A DNA stretch of 64,000 nt from Methylobacterium sp. Leaf125 (GCF_001423085.1 NZ_LMNU01000045.1:144651-208650), one strand, 5' to 3'; shown: positions 53,574 through 63,323, counted from the first letter of the stretch. Numbers and translations are program-made. The notes: generated by a model from the letters alone, not told the origin.

Positions 53574-53774
53574 GAACTTCCCCGCGTCCCCGGGGTACGC
53601 ATGGCTGCTCCCGGGGACGAGGGTGCGCCCGGGGGCCTCATGGCGAGACGTCATGCTGCAGCGGCACGATGCAGGTCTTGCCTCGATGCAGGCGTCCACT
53701 TGCCGACGCGCTGAATCGATCGACATTCGACGTTCGCGCACCGCCAGGCCGATGGCGGAGAATGGGAGTTCGAC

Positions 53775-54569
53775 ATGCCTCAGGCTCACGTTGCCGGCCT
53801 TGCTATGAATTACGACCTGACTGGCCCGAGCGATGCACCCGTTGTCGCCTTCTCGCACTCCCTCGGCGCAACGCTCACGATGTGGGATGGCATGGTGACG
53901 CGCTTATGCCAGCGCTACCGCGTGTTGCGATATGACATCCGGGGTCATGGGGGCTCTGCGACCCACGATGCACCGGTCGAGATAACGGATTTGGCGCGAG
54001 ACCTTACTGGCCTGCTCGATATCCTGAATATCCCTCGTGCCCATATCGTTGGCCTCTCCCTCGGCGGCATGATCGGGCAGGCACTCGCTGGCGCTGTACC
54101 GGAGCGGCCCCTGAGCCTGACCCTGATGGCCACCTCGGCTCACCTGCCGAGCGAGGCGACCTGGACCAACCGGGCAGCAACCGCGCGCACAAATGGAATG
54201 GCAGCGATCGTAGAGCCAACCCTCGAGCGCTGGTTCACACCTGGATTCGCCTCACGCGCGCCGGCGGTCATCGCTCCGATCCGAGCAGCCTTCATCGCAT
54301 GCGACCCCGTCGGCTACGCGACTGCATGCGGAGCGATCGGCAGAATGGATCTCCGGCCGCAGCTCGCGCGCGTCGTTGCGCCAACGCTCATCCTAGCCGG
54401 ACGCGACGATCCCTCGACCCCGCCGACGATGGCCGAGGAGATCTGCGCTGGGATTCCACAAGCAGAATTGGTCCTGCTGCCACAGGCTGCTCATATGCTG
54501 TCCGTCGAACGGCCGGAGGCGGTCGCAAGCTACCTGCTGGGATTTCTCGACCGGCATTCCGCTGGTTGA
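53775..54569 (+). CDS. Alpha/beta hydrolase, 3-oxoadipate enol-lactonase-like
   Basis: This encodes 264 residues. Landmarks are VVAFSHSLGATLTMWDGMV, YDIRGHGGSATHDAPV, the nucleophile elbow HIVGLSLGGMIGQALAG, LILAGRDDPSTPP (acid) and LLPQAAHMLSVERPEAV (His). The pattern matches PcaD enol-lactonases of the beta-ketoadipate pathway, but no other pca gene is here, so it may serve a different ester or act as a peroxidase-like hydrolase. The preceding 200 bp hold no gene. Confidence 0.85.
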   Translation: MPQAHVAGLAMNYDLTGPSDAPVVAFSHSLGATLTMWDGMVTRLCQRYRVLRYDIRGHGGSATHDAPVEITDLARDLTGLLDILNIPRAHIVGLSLGGMIGQALAGAVPERPLSLTLMATSAHLPSEATWTNRAATARTNGMAAIVEPTLERWFTPGFASRAPAVIAPIRAAFIACDPVGYATACGAIGRMDLRPQLARVVAPTLILAGRDDPSTPPTMAEEICAGIPQAELVLLPQAAHMLSVERPEAVASYLLGFLDRHSAG

Positions 54570-54803
54570 TCATCCGAAACGGACGCGCTCCCCGTTTCCC
54601 GCAAGTCCAACGCACCTGACCGAGCCGCACCGCTGAACCGGATTCGGGCTGTCCCCCGAACCGGCCGGCGCCGCTCTGCCCTGGTCCCTGCCCCGGTTAG
54701 CACCACGGGCTCGCCGTGAGCGGAATGCAATGCAGTTCTTCTCGCGCTTCGCAGAGGGAGGACGAGACGACGACGCGCTAAGGACTGCGGATCCGGCTTT
54801 GGC

Positions 54804-55330
54804 TTGGCCTTGACCGAGGCATTCGCCGTCCTGAGCGGCCGATATGTCCTACTGGAAATTATCGAGGAGCGAGGCACGATCTCCACTCTGCCCCTGGGGG
54901 CCGTTCATCCAACCATCGGGGTTTCGGAGCCCGCGGAGTTCCACGACCGATCCAGGTACGAGACCGCGGCGGGCAACGGCGGTCTTGTGCTCGTCAACGA
55001 CGGTGAGGCGATCCAGCGGAACCTCATGGTCGGCTTCATGATCCGGCAATGGTTCTCGGTGCATCCGGCAGGCGATGGCCGAGCTGGATTCGACATGGCG
55101 CACCCTCTGTCGCCGTGCATCGTTCTACTCGGCGTGATGATGCCGGAGGTCGACGACTGGACAATTCCAGCGATCCTGAGGGCCAATACGGCAGCCCGCG
55201 GCTTCCAAATGATACGATCAACTTCGTGGCCGATGCAGCGCACAGTGCCTCGCTGCGAGCAGACGACACGCTTCCCAAGCTGGTCGACTGAGCACACTTG
55301 AAGGCAGTGGTGACCCAGCTCGGCGCGAGG
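54804..55330 (+). pseudogene. Decayed response-regulator receiver domain
   Basis: Residues read GGLVLVNDGEAIQRNLMVGF then IVLLGVMMPEVDDWTIPAIL, clearly derived from a receiver of the LVVDDEEAIRDLM / LLDVMMPEMDGWTVL type, but the phospho-acceptor Asp is Gly (LLGVMMP) and acidic residues are altered. Beyond about 55205 homology continues in the +1 frame (ADDTLPKLVD for A.DYLTKPVD, then AHLKAVV after a TGA at 55289), so there is a frameshift and an in-frame stop. It is probably the tail of a lost hybrid kinase or response regulator. Confidence 0.55.
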
Positions 55331-55466
55331 GCGGCAAGGGTGACATCTTTCAGGACTTAGCCGCCGAGGTTGCACGACCCAGACAGCCTACGCAGATGTC
55401 GCCACTCGAAACCTTGGGCGTCAGCAAGCAGAACGCTTGATCAGCAAGAAAGCGGCCTTTGCCCGC

Positions 55467-56459
55467 TCAGCTGCGGGTGCTGGCGCGCAGGACAAGGCGG
55501 GGCTGCACCAGGACTTCTGGTGGACCGCCATCCTCCTCCTCGATCAGCGCGAAGGCCTCGGCAGCGACACGGTCCAGGCCCACATCGACCGTGGTCAAGC
55601 GGTAGGGAGGCCACGCTGATCCGTCGATGTTGTCGTAACCGGCGACTAATACATCCTCCGGACAGCGCAAACCAAACTCTACCCGCAACGCGTCGATGGC
55701 GCCCATTGCGGTCAGGTCGTTCAAGCAGAACAGGCCGTCCGGCCCGGTGCCAGACGCATAGAGCGCCCGGACCGACGCTGCCCCGCCGCTATGAAGGTGG
55801 TTGCCCTGCGCCCGTTCGCAGTCCGTGATACCGAACTCAGCCAAGCCCTGCCGAAAGCCGGCCTCGCGGCGCTCCTGGGCAAGCGTACCCGAGCGGCCCG
55901 CGATGTAGCCGAAGCGACGGGCGCCCTGCCCGTACAGATGCTTCGCGATTGCGGCGCCGGCTTCATGGTCGTCGGCCGCCACCGTCCGAACCCAGCGGTT
56001 GGTCACCGAGGAGTTCATCGTGACGATGGGAACGCCGAAACGTGTCAGGGCTTCGGCGACATCCCGAGCGTTCACTGAGAGCGAACTGAGCACCGCGTCC
56101 ACTTGATAACCTGAAAGGAGTTCCACGGCAGAGCCGAGCGCCCACTCGTCCTCGACCACGACGAGCATGACCTGCTGTCCCCTCCGTTGCAGGCCGGTCG
56201 CGAAGCAATCCAGCGCCATCGCGTGGAAAGGGTTGGAGAGGCCGCCGACAGCCACGGCGACGATGCCGGAGCGCCCGGTCGTAAGGGAGCGTGACAGGAG
56301 GTTCGGTCGGTAGCCCAACGTCGAAGCGGCCGCCAGCACCTTGGCGCGGGTCGCCGGCGAGACGATGCCCCCGGGAGTGAAGGTCCGCGATACGGCCGAT
56401 TGGGAGACGCCGGCCAACCGGGCGACAGCAATCGACGAGGGCGGACGCGTCCTGCTCAT
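55467..56459 (-). CDS. LacI-family transcriptional regulator
   Basis: This encodes 330 residues from ATG 56459 (MSRTRPPSSIAVARLAGVSQ). The headpiece helix-turn-helix is SIAVARLAGVSQSAVSRTFT with ATRAKVLAAASTLGYRPN as the hinge. The periplasmic-binding-like core follows (GIVAVAVGGLSNPFHAMALD, then FGYIAGRSGT, DGLFCLNDLTAMGAIDAL and LTTVDVGLDRVAAEAF). It diverges from the Gfo/Idh/MocA gene and probably controls it and the MFS gene through the operator between them. The effector is likely a sugar or polyol. Confidence 0.93.
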   Translation of the reverse strand: MSRTRPPSSIAVARLAGVSQSAVSRTFTPGGIVSPATRAKVLAAASTLGYRPNLLSRSLTTGRSGIVAVAVGGLSNPFHAMALDCFATGLQRRGQQVMLVVVEDEWALGSAVELLSGYQVDAVLSSLSVNARDVAEALTRFGVPIVTMNSSVTNRWVRTVAADDHEAGAAIAKHLYGQGARRFGYIAGRSGTLAQERREAGFRQGLAEFGITDCERAQGNHLHSGGAASVRALYASGTGPDGLFCLNDLTAMGAIDALRVEFGLRCPEDVLVAGYDNIDGSAWPPYRLTTVDVGLDRVAAEAFALIEEEDGGPPEVLVQPRLVLRASTRS

Positions 56460-56517
56460 CTGACGAACTCCGAGTGAACCACCTGCACCCAGCGCAAGGC
56501 ATCCATGTGCCCCTAAC

Positions 56518-56531
56518 TGCATCCGTATGCA
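56518..56531. promoter_or_regulatory. Candidate LacI operator
   Basis: TGCATCCGTATGCA is a 14-bp dyad with six of seven base pairs matching and the central CG typical of LacI-family operators. It sits in the divergent LacI/oxidoreductase region, 58 bp from the LacI start and 110 bp from the oxidoreductase start. Confidence 0.6.
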
Positions 56532-56641
56532 ACATTGGCCGCACGGCGCAGTTGATTGCACACCACCGTCCTAAAACGCGACGAGGCTCCGGCCGAGTTC
56601 GCAACGCCCGACACGCTTCGCCTTCCCACCCGGAGACCCAC

Positions 56642-57799
56642 ATGAGCCTCGCATCCGCCCTCGGCTTCATCCCGGCCCGGAAGGTTCGCTACGCTTTCGT
56701 CGCACTCGGCGATATCACGCAGGAGGCGATGCTGCCGGGTGTGGCCCACACCGGAAACTCCGAGGTGGTAGCTTTCGTCACAGGTGATCCGGAAAAGTCC
56801 CAGGGTATCGGCAGGCAGTACGGCGTCACGGAATCCTACGGCTACGAGCAGTTCGGCGAACTCATCGCTTCGGGCAAGATCGATGCGATCTACATCGCAA
56901 CCCCGAACTGGCGCCACGCGGAGTTCGCGATTCCGGCCCTGGAAGCCGGGATCCATGTGCTGGTGGAGAAACCGCTGGAGGTCTCGGCAGCGAAGTGCCG
57001 TGAGATCTTGGACGTCGCGGAGCGCTCGTCGGCCAAGCTGATGGTGGCCTACCGGCTGCATTTCGAGCCCGCGACCCTCGCGACCATCGACCTGATCCGT
57101 TCGGGCAAGCTTGGTACCTTGCTGACCTTTACCTCGACCTTCACCCAAATGGTCTCGCCCGAGAACCACCGGGCTGGCAGTGGTATTGAGGCCGGACCAA
57201 TCTTTGACATGGGTCCTTACCCGGTGAACGCAGCCCGCTACGTTTTCGGCTCGGAGCCGACAGAGGTGGTCTCCGCCGTCGGCGTACGGCACCCTGAAGC
57301 AGGTCTCGGCGACTTCGATGACACAGTCGCGGTGACATTGCGCTTCCCGGGCGACCGCCTGGCGCAGTTCGTGCTGTCCTATGTGGGCAACACGCTCGAC
57401 ACCTACACGGTGGTGGGTACGAAGGGCAGTATGGAGGTGAACCCCGGATACATGTACGGCAAGTCTTTGGCGCACACCGTCACCATCGGTGAAAGCAAGA
57501 CGCACGAGACCTTCAAGAACACAGACCATTTCGGCGGCGAACTGCGCTACTTCTCCGACTGCATCCTGAACGACCGCGACCCCGAACCTGATGGCGAAGA
57601 GGGTTATGCCGACGTGCGCGTTTTGGAAGGCATCGTCGAGGCGCTGAAGACTGGTAGTCCAGTCCGCCTCGAACCGTTGACTCGCGTCCGGCGGATCGAT
57701 CCGGAGGCCCAGCGCCAGTCTCTCCGCGCCAAGGCATCGCCCGAACTCGTCAACACATCAAACCCGGGTAAGGGCAAGGACAAGGTGCCGAAAAACTGA
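56642..57799 (+). CDS. Gfo/Idh/MocA-family oxidoreductase
   Basis: This encodes 385 residues. The dinucleotide-binding N-terminus is RYAFVALGDITQEAMLPGVA, followed by IDAIYIATPNWRHAEFAIPA, and the catalytic-lysine motif HVLVEKPLEVS is present. The C-terminal half (GPIFDMGPYPVNAARYVFGSEP) is typical of the glucose-fructose oxidoreductase-like branch. Substrate is unknown but probably a sugar or inositol. No signal peptide is seen, so it is cytoplasmic. It is probably controlled by the divergently encoded LacI protein, and the MFS exporter follows 138 bp downstream. Confidence 0.9.
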   Translation: MSLASALGFIPARKVRYAFVALGDITQEAMLPGVAHTGNSEVVAFVTGDPEKSQGIGRQYGVTESYGYEQFGELIASGKIDAIYIATPNWRHAEFAIPALEAGIHVLVEKPLEVSAAKCREILDVAERSSAKLMVAYRLHFEPATLATIDLIRSGKLGTLLTFTSTFTQMVSPENHRAGSGIEAGPIFDMGPYPVNAARYVFGSEPTEVVSAVGVRHPEAGLGDFDDTVAVTLRFPGDRLAQFVLSYVGNTLDTYTVVGTKGSMEVNPGYMYGKSLAHTVTIGESKTHETFKNTDHFGGELRYFSDCILNDRDPEPDGEEGYADVRVLEGIVEALKTGSPVRLEPLTRVRRIDPEAQRQSLRAKASPELVNTSNPGKGKDKVPKN

Positions 57800-57937
57800 T
57801 CGCGGCTCCAGTTCGAGAATACCTCCCATACCGGACCCCAAAACTATGATCGCCTATGCGAGGTCCCAGTAGGCCCCGATCCAAGGCCGGACCATCATGT
57901 TTAGTCTTGACCCAAAGTTGTCCAAGATAGGCCTGCG

Positions 57938-59197
57938 ATGAGCGTCGTCGATCTCCCACAGACATCTCCCCTGGAATCCGCGGCCGTGGCGGATCACGCG
58001 CCCAGCATCCCAACGCCTGCATCTCACCCGACCCTTATCCTCGTCGCGCTGGCGACCGGGGGCTTCGCGATCGGCACGACCGAGTTCGCCGCCATGAGCC
58101 TGCTACCGGCCTTTGCTCTCGATCTTGGAATCGATGCCCCCACGGCTGGCCATGTAATCAGCGCCTACGCCCTGGGTGTCGTGGTGGGCGCGCCCGTCAT
58201 CGCCGTGCTGGCAGCCCGCGTCGCACGGCGGACACTCTTGGTCACCCTGATGGTATTGTTCGCTCTCGGTAACGGATTGTCGGCGTTGGCGCCGAGTTAT
58301 TCCTGGATGTTGGTCTTCCGCTTCCTCGCCGGCCTGCCGCACGGCGCCTACTTCGGCGTCGCTGCCTTGGTCGCTGCCTCACTCGTCCCGCGGGAGCGGC
58401 GCTCGCAGGCTGTGTCGCGGATCATCGCTGGCTTGACCGTCGCGACGGTGGTTGGGGTGCCGCTGGCCAACGGCATCGGCCAGTTCGCCGGCTGGCGCTG
58501 GAGCTTCGCCCTCGTAGCCCTCCTTGCCACGGCGACCGCAATCCTGGTGCGGATCTATGCGCCTCTCGGCGCACCGGCTCAGGGAGCGAGCGCCTTGAAG
58601 GAACTTGGGGCTCTGCGGCGCGGTCAGGTCTGGCTGACGCTCGCCACCGGCGCGATCGGCTTCGGTGGCCTGTTCTCCGTCTACACCTATCTGGCTTCGA
58701 CGATGCTGGATGTCACCCATGCATCGCCGAGTGCCATCCCGCCGATGCTTGCCCTGTTCGGCCTGGGCCTCACCCTCGGCAACCTCGTGTGTGCGTGGGC
58801 GGCCGATCGGGCGCTGATGCCGTCGGCCGGGGTGACCCTGGTCTGGAGCGCCTGCGCACTTGCTCTCTACCCATACGCCGCAGGAAGCCTTTGGACCCTC
58901 GGGCCCGTCGTCTTCCTCATCGGCTGTGGAGGCGGACTCGCCACCATCCTGCAGACCCGCCTGATGGATGTGGCGGAGGACGCGCAGACTCTTGCTGCCG
59001 CACTGAACCACTCCGCCTTCAACGTCGCCAATGCCCTCGGACCCTGGCTAGCAGGGTTCGCGCTCGTGTCCGGATACGGCCTTCCCTCCACCGGCTGGGT
59101 CGGCGTTGCACTGGCGCTGGGCGGTCTCGCGATCTGGGCGACGTCGTTTTTCATTGAGCAGCGCGTTGACCAGCGGTTTGGCATCGTGAGGCCGTGA
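57938..59197 (+). CDS. MFS efflux transporter (AraJ/YdhP-like)
   Basis: This encodes 419 residues with 12 hydrophobic helices after a polar 30-residue N-terminus. ATGGFAIGTTEFAAMSLLPAFALDLGI and VISAYALGVVVGAPVIAVLAARVARRTLL carry the motif-A region of the sugar-efflux/arabinose-efflux (DHA1) group. FRFLAGLPHGAYFGVAALVAASLVPRERR is typical. It may export a sugar or drug. The position behind the LacI/oxidoreductase pair suggests sugar-related efflux, which is an inference. Confidence 0.88.
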   Translation: MSVVDLPQTSPLESAAVADHAPSIPTPASHPTLILVALATGGFAIGTTEFAAMSLLPAFALDLGIDAPTAGHVISAYALGVVVGAPVIAVLAARVARRTLLVTLMVLFALGNGLSALAPSYSWMLVFRFLAGLPHGAYFGVAALVAASLVPRERRSQAVSRIIAGLTVATVVGVPLANGIGQFAGWRWSFALVALLATATAILVRIYAPLGAPAQGASALKELGALRRGQVWLTLATGAIGFGGLFSVYTYLASTMLDVTHASPSAIPPMLALFGLGLTLGNLVCAWAADRALMPSAGVTLVWSACALALYPYAAGSLWTLGPVVFLIGCGGGLATILQTRLMDVAEDAQTLAAALNHSAFNVANALGPWLAGFALVSGYGLPSTGWVGVALALGGLAIWATSFFIEQRVDQRFGIVRP

Positions 59198-59362
59198 AGA
59201 CAGGGAAAGCCTGAGATCTTCGAGAGGACTGCGACGTTGCCGCGGTTGTCACAGTGCGCGAGACGGGATTGCGCTGGCTCTTCCCGGGGCTACGTCGACT
59301 TCGACTGACAAGACACGGTGGCAGATATCGATGTTCGACATGCAGAATGAGTGGATCGAACG

Positions 59363-59626
59363 ATGGTAGAAGGCGACGACGATCTTCTGAGATTCCTCGA
59401 TCGCGACGCGGCGGGCGTGGCCTTCAGCGAGCGCGTCGCCAATGCGACCGATACAGCGATGTCGGTCGACCAGAAGGTTTCCACACCCCCACATGCAATC
59501 TCTCTGATGATCACCAATCGTCAGAGAGCCGATCTCCGTACCCTCGGGTTTTCGGAGCATGCCATTCGACGCATGACGCCGGTCGAAGCGCATGGACACC
59601 TTGGGCTTAACAAGCCCGAGCGCTAG
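59363..59626 (+). CDS. Small hypothetical protein
   Basis: This encodes 87 residues from ATG 59363 (MVEGDDDLLRFLDRDAAG). The C-terminus ITNRQRADLRTLGFSEHAIRRMTPVEAHGHLGL resembles the short LR.LGFS...I..MTP.EAH.IL motif found at the ends of many rhizobial and phage-related proteins (described from memory). The motif suggests an intact product. No strong ribosome-binding site is evident. Confidence 0.5.
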   Translation: MVEGDDDLLRFLDRDAAGVAFSERVANATDTAMSVDQKVSTPPHAISLMITNRQRADLRTLGFSEHAIRRMTPVEAHGHLGLNKPER

Positions 59627-59754
59627 CAGGGTGAAGCCACGGCATGCCAATGCTCAACTGTGCAACGGGGTGTGCGTCGCCGCACTGGCAGTCTTCTGGG
59701 GATACGAAGTTGGCATGACTTTCAGTCCGATCAGTTCTGCGCCTAGGCTCTCCG

Positions 59755-60705
59755 TTGGATCGCCCGGGCACGGTTCGCGCGACCGGAGACCAGCCTGACC
59801 TGGACAACGTGACACCGACGCATGCCCTAGATGTAATCGCAGATACCCTCGAGGCGACAGGTGCCTACCGCGTCCTTCGGCAGCTCAAGCCTTTTGTGGA
59901 TGCCAACGAGCCTCCCACTGAACCAACTTTTATCGGCCTGATCGTCGATACGGAGACCACTGGGGTCGATCACACCCGCGATACGGTGATCGAACTCGGC
60001 ATGATCAAGTTCGAGTACGGCGCGAGCGGTCGAGTCTACCGCGTGCTCGATTCGCTCAACCAGCTCCACGACCCCGGCCGGCCTATCCCACCCGAGATCA
60101 CCCGCCTGACCGGCATCGGTGACACCGATGTGGCCGGGCAACGCATCGATGACGAAGCTGTAACGGCGATGGTGGCCGACGCTGCCGTGGTAATCGCCCA
60201 CAACGCCAGCTTCGACAGACAGATGTGCGAGACCCGCTGGCCGGTCTTCGCGGAAAAAAACTGGGCCTGCTCCTACCATCAAGTGCCCTGGCGTGCAGAA
60301 GGCCACGAGGGGTTTAAGCTGGGCTACCTGCTTATCGATCACGGCTACTTCCATAAGGGCCACCGCGCCATTGACGATTGCCACGCGCTGCTGACACTCC
60401 TCGCAGCGCCTCTGAGAACCTCTGGGCGCCTCGTCCTTGCGTGCTTGCTCGAGATCGCGCGCAAGCCGACGGTGCGGGTTTGGGCCGCTGGTTCTCCGAT
60501 CTCCACGAAAGACGTCTTGAAAGGGAGAAGTTACCGCTGGAGCGGGCGGCGACGCTGCTGGTACATCGACATTGAGGAAGAGCGTCTCGACCTCGAGCGC
60601 GCTTTCCTCTGCCGGGAGGTCTACCAGCGCGAAGTCCACGATCTCGTGGCGGATCGGATCACCGCCCGCGATCGCTTCTCTATCAGAACCAATCCGGAAG
60701 CCTGA
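59755..60705 (+). CDS. DnaQ-like 3'-5' exonuclease
   Basis: This encodes up to 316 residues from a TTG at 59755; a GTG at 59809 is an alternative. The DEDDh catalytic motifs are FIGLIVDTETTGVDHTRDTV (ExoI), VVIAHNASFDRQMCE (ExoII) and GHRAIDDCHALLTLLA (ExoIIIh). A C-terminal 90-residue region rich in Trp and Arg (GRSYRWSGRRRCWYIDIEEE) may bind nucleic acid. It is not the usual polymerase epsilon subunit size or context, so it is a stand-alone exonuclease of unknown role. The plus-strand small gene at 59363 precedes it. Confidence 0.85.
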   Translation: MDRPGTVRATGDQPDLDNVTPTHALDVIADTLEATGAYRVLRQLKPFVDANEPPTEPTFIGLIVDTETTGVDHTRDTVIELGMIKFEYGASGRVYRVLDSLNQLHDPGRPIPPEITRLTGIGDTDVAGQRIDDEAVTAMVADAAVVIAHNASFDRQMCETRWPVFAEKNWACSYHQVPWRAEGHEGFKLGYLLIDHGYFHKGHRAIDDCHALLTLLAAPLRTSGRLVLACLLEIARKPTVRVWAAGSPISTKDVLKGRSYRWSGRRRCWYIDIEEERLDLERAFLCREVYQREVHDLVADRITARDRFSIRTNPEA

Positions 60706-60726
60706 GCTGGGCTCAGGTTGACCGCC

Positions 60727-61731
60727 TCACAGTGGATGTCGAGCACGCCATCCGAGAAGCAGGGCTGTCGCCGTCGCGAGACCGGCGGCGATCGACAGCG
60801 TCGTCAGCGGATGCAGCGTGGCGCGTGTGTACGCGCTGGTGCGCATCACGTAGATCGGCGGATCGCCACGTTCCGCGCCAGCGTTGACCGGGGCGTGCAG
60901 GGCGCCGATCGGGTTCCGTGGCGTTTCGGAGCGCTTCTGCAAGGCGATGATCGCGGGTGCGAGTTCGTCATAGGCGCCGGGCACGAACTCCTTGCCCATG
61001 ACGAACATCTTGCCGCCGCCGCCAACGAAGATGTCCCGCTGCGGATGTACGGCCGCATGGAGGATAGCGTTGGCAACCTCGGATGGTGGATAGATCGGAG
61101 GGGGTAGCGTCGGCTCCCGGTCCATGTAGTTGCGCGCACGGTTCGGCAGCGGCGTGTCGACAGACGCGGGCTTGACCAAGGTGACCGAGACCGGCGCGCC
61201 TTCGGCGATCAGTTCCATGCGCAGGGTGTCGGTAAATCCCTTCACAGCGTGCTTGGAGGTCGCGTAGAGGCCCTGAAACGGGAACGCGAGGTCGGAGGCC
61301 ACACTTCCGACATTGATCAGGGCGCCACCATGCCGGCGCAGGTGCTCGACCGCAACGAGTGAGCCATGCACCGTACCCCAGAGATTGGTTTGAATCAGAC
61401 GTTCGTGATCGGCGTAATCGATCGCGCTCAGGGGTCCGTAGACCGTCAGGCCGGCAACGTTGACCCAGGTATCGAAGCCGCCGAAGCTCGCTCGTGCCTC
61501 GTCGGCGATCGCCAGTACGTCGTTGCGCCGACCGACATCTGCCGTCACGGCGACAGCGTGACCGCCCTCCGCCTCGATCTCGCTGACCACCCGCGCGAGG
61601 ACATCGGTGCTGCGTGCCGCCAACACAACGCGGGCACCCAGCTGGGCCGCCATTCGTGCGGTCGTCAATCCAATACCGCTGGAGGCCCCAGTGATGACGA
61701 TGACCTGATCCCGCAGAGCTTTGTGTCTCAT
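60727..61731 (-). CDS. Short-chain dehydrogenase/reductase with C-terminal membrane helix
   Basis: This encodes 334 residues. The cofactor motif VIVITGASSGIGLTTARMAA and active-site Ser/Tyr/Lys (INVGSVASDL, YATSKHAVKGF) are intact. After the roughly 260-residue SDR domain, there is an unusual extension ending with a hydrophobic segment (LTTLSIAAGLATATALLLGW) followed by RARHPL, probably anchoring it in the membrane. The reaction is unknown. It is upstream of the MetA-like outer-membrane gene on the same strand, 132 bp apart, so they may form one unit. Confidence 0.88.
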   Translation of the reverse strand: MRHKALRDQVIVITGASSGIGLTTARMAAQLGARVVLAARSTDVLARVVSEIEAEGGHAVAVTADVGRRNDVLAIADEARASFGGFDTWVNVAGLTVYGPLSAIDYADHERLIQTNLWGTVHGSLVAVEHLRRHGGALINVGSVASDLAFPFQGLYATSKHAVKGFTDTLRMELIAEGAPVSVTLVKPASVDTPLPNRARNYMDREPTLPPPIYPPSEVANAILHAAVHPQRDIFVGGGGKMFVMGKEFVPGAYDELAPAIIALQKRSETPRNPIGALHAPVNAGAERGDPPIYVMRTSAYTRATLHPLTTLSIAAGLATATALLLGWRARHPL

Positions 61732-61863
61732 ACACCCGACTCCTAGTCGAACCGGGCGATCTGCCCACTAAGGAAAATACGCGCAGAGGAGCCGGCCGTT
61801 GCGCGGAGAGGGTCGGCTTGCGTGCATTTCGCGCAGGACGGCGCGCCCCGTACCCGGCTCGTC

Positions 61864-62745
61864 CTAGAACTTGCGCAGGATGGGATGAGCTCCCTCGGGC
61901 TGCTCCTTGTCCTGGTAAATCGGCACCGTGGCACGCAGCCACCCGCGGGTCTCGAAGCCTGCATAGTTGCGCTGAACGACGTCGCGCGTGACGTAGGCTT
62001 GTAGGTTCACGGAGCCGAAATTGTAGCCGACGAGGGCGCCCACGGCGACTTGGCCCTGGCGCGCGTAACTTGGATTGTTTGTCGGTAGATCGGTCGATCC
62101 GAACGCGACTGGCCCGACTTCCCACTTGCCGAAATGTTTCGTGGCTGTGAGGTCAAGGTTGAGGAAGTCCGGGTAGAAAGTCCCGCTCGACGAGCGCGTG
62201 TCGAAGAAGGTGCCATAGAGGAAGTTTCCCGTCAGGTTCCATCCGTCGCCGTTGTAAGTGATGGCAAAGCGCTGATGCAGGACCGGATTCTGGATGACGA
62301 TCTTGGTGTCGCTCGGAAGATAGGCGCCTAGGAGATAACTGAAGTTCACATCATGCCCGAGCTTCCAGGCCACCTGCGCAGCCAACAGCGTTTGACCGAA
62401 GCCGCTCTGATAGGCAGCACCCCGAGTGCTCGACGCCACGATCGGCTGCAGGACAACGAATTGCAGTCGTCCTCCGACCACCTCTGCTGGGGTCGCCCAG
62501 ATGAACGACGGTAGGTTGATGTTCGAGTCGGTGGAGCGTGGAGTCGTGCCGCGCGAGCCGAAGCTTGAGGTGTTGATGAAATACAGACCCACCGGCAACG
62601 GCGCACCGGGCGACTGGCCCACCGTCTGTCCCGGTTGCGCCGCCGAACCAGCCCTTGCGAAAGGGCTGCCCAACGCCAGGACCAGTAGGACGGCAGTCGC
62701 AGCGCCCTGTGTTACCCGGCGAAACCCAGCGCTCTTCATGTCCAT
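61864..62745 (-). CDS. MetA-pathway/SphA-type outer-membrane transporter family protein
   Basis: This encodes 293 residues; M3 at 62739 is an alternative start. A signal peptide (GAATAVLLVLALGSPFARA) precedes a beta-barrel-like sequence with alternating hydrophobic residues and aromatic girdle. GLYFINTSSFGSRG, YQSGFGQTLLAAQVAWKLGHDVNFSYL and DFLNLDLTATKHFGKWEVGPVAFG match the Phenol_MetA_deg family, thought to move hydrophobic compounds into or across the outer membrane. It ends in an aromatic residue (RKF), as outer-membrane proteins do. Confidence 0.85.
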   Translation of the reverse strand: MDMKSAGFRRVTQGAATAVLLVLALGSPFARAGSAAQPGQTVGQSPGAPLPVGLYFINTSSFGSRGTTPRSTDSNINLPSFIWATPAEVVGGRLQFVVLQPIVASSTRGAAYQSGFGQTLLAAQVAWKLGHDVNFSYLLGAYLPSDTKIVIQNPVLHQRFAITYNGDGWNLTGNFLYGTFFDTRSSSGTFYPDFLNLDLTATKHFGKWEVGPVAFGSTDLPTNNPSYARQGQVAVGALVGYNFGSVNLQAYVTRDVVQRNYAGFETRGWLRATVPIYQDKEQPEGAHPILRKF

Positions 62746-62998
62746 GGTCCAAACCAGCCCGTCATCGGCTGGGCTTCATGACATGTCGATCGCGATGATG
62801 GTGATCTCCTATGCACAATGCGCACAGTTGCAGCGATGCCGTCGCCCACGCGCAACACCTGCCACTGTCGCTAGCCACTGACCATCGCCGCGTCCATGCC
62901 TTGTCTCAGCCGAGTCGACGTCTTGCGCCTCCGCGGTGGACGGAACTCGATCCGCGGCGGCCTCTTCCCCGTATGTGGCACGAACCTGCGAGGGCACC

Positions 62999-63217
62999 AT
63001 GAGTTCGGACAAGGCATCAACGGATGCGCACTCGATCCCGTCGAGAGGCAAATCCCTAGTCGAGCCTCGGACCAGCGATGATCCCGCTGAGGCCGGCCCG
63101 ACCTCACCCGGCCGCGTCGAGCCCTCTCGTGATCAGGGCCCGGAAACGGGCGGATACGACGACCACTCGCCCAATCGGCATCAAACGAACAAGGAGGGTG
63201 GGTACGGTGCCGGCTGA
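62999..63217 (+). CDS. Short disordered hypothetical protein
   Basis: This encodes 72 residues from ATG 62999, after a GAGGG. It is highly polar and low-complexity (SDKASTDAHSIPSRGKSLVE, PSRDQGPETGGYDDHSPNR, HQTNKEGGYGAG) with no hydrophobic core, so probably intrinsically disordered. The orderly ribosome-binding site supports translation. No function is suggested. Confidence 0.45.
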   Translation: MSSDKASTDAHSIPSRGKSLVEPRTSDDPAEAGPTSPGRVEPSRDQGPETGGYDDHSPNRHQTNKEGGYGAG

Positions 63218-63323
63218 AAACAGCCGACGGGGCATCGTGCATCCACGCGATGCCTCGCGCAGCATCATCGCCTTCGGTCCCTTAACTCGTCCCAATCAAA
63301 CGGGGAGCCGGTGCATGTGAAGA

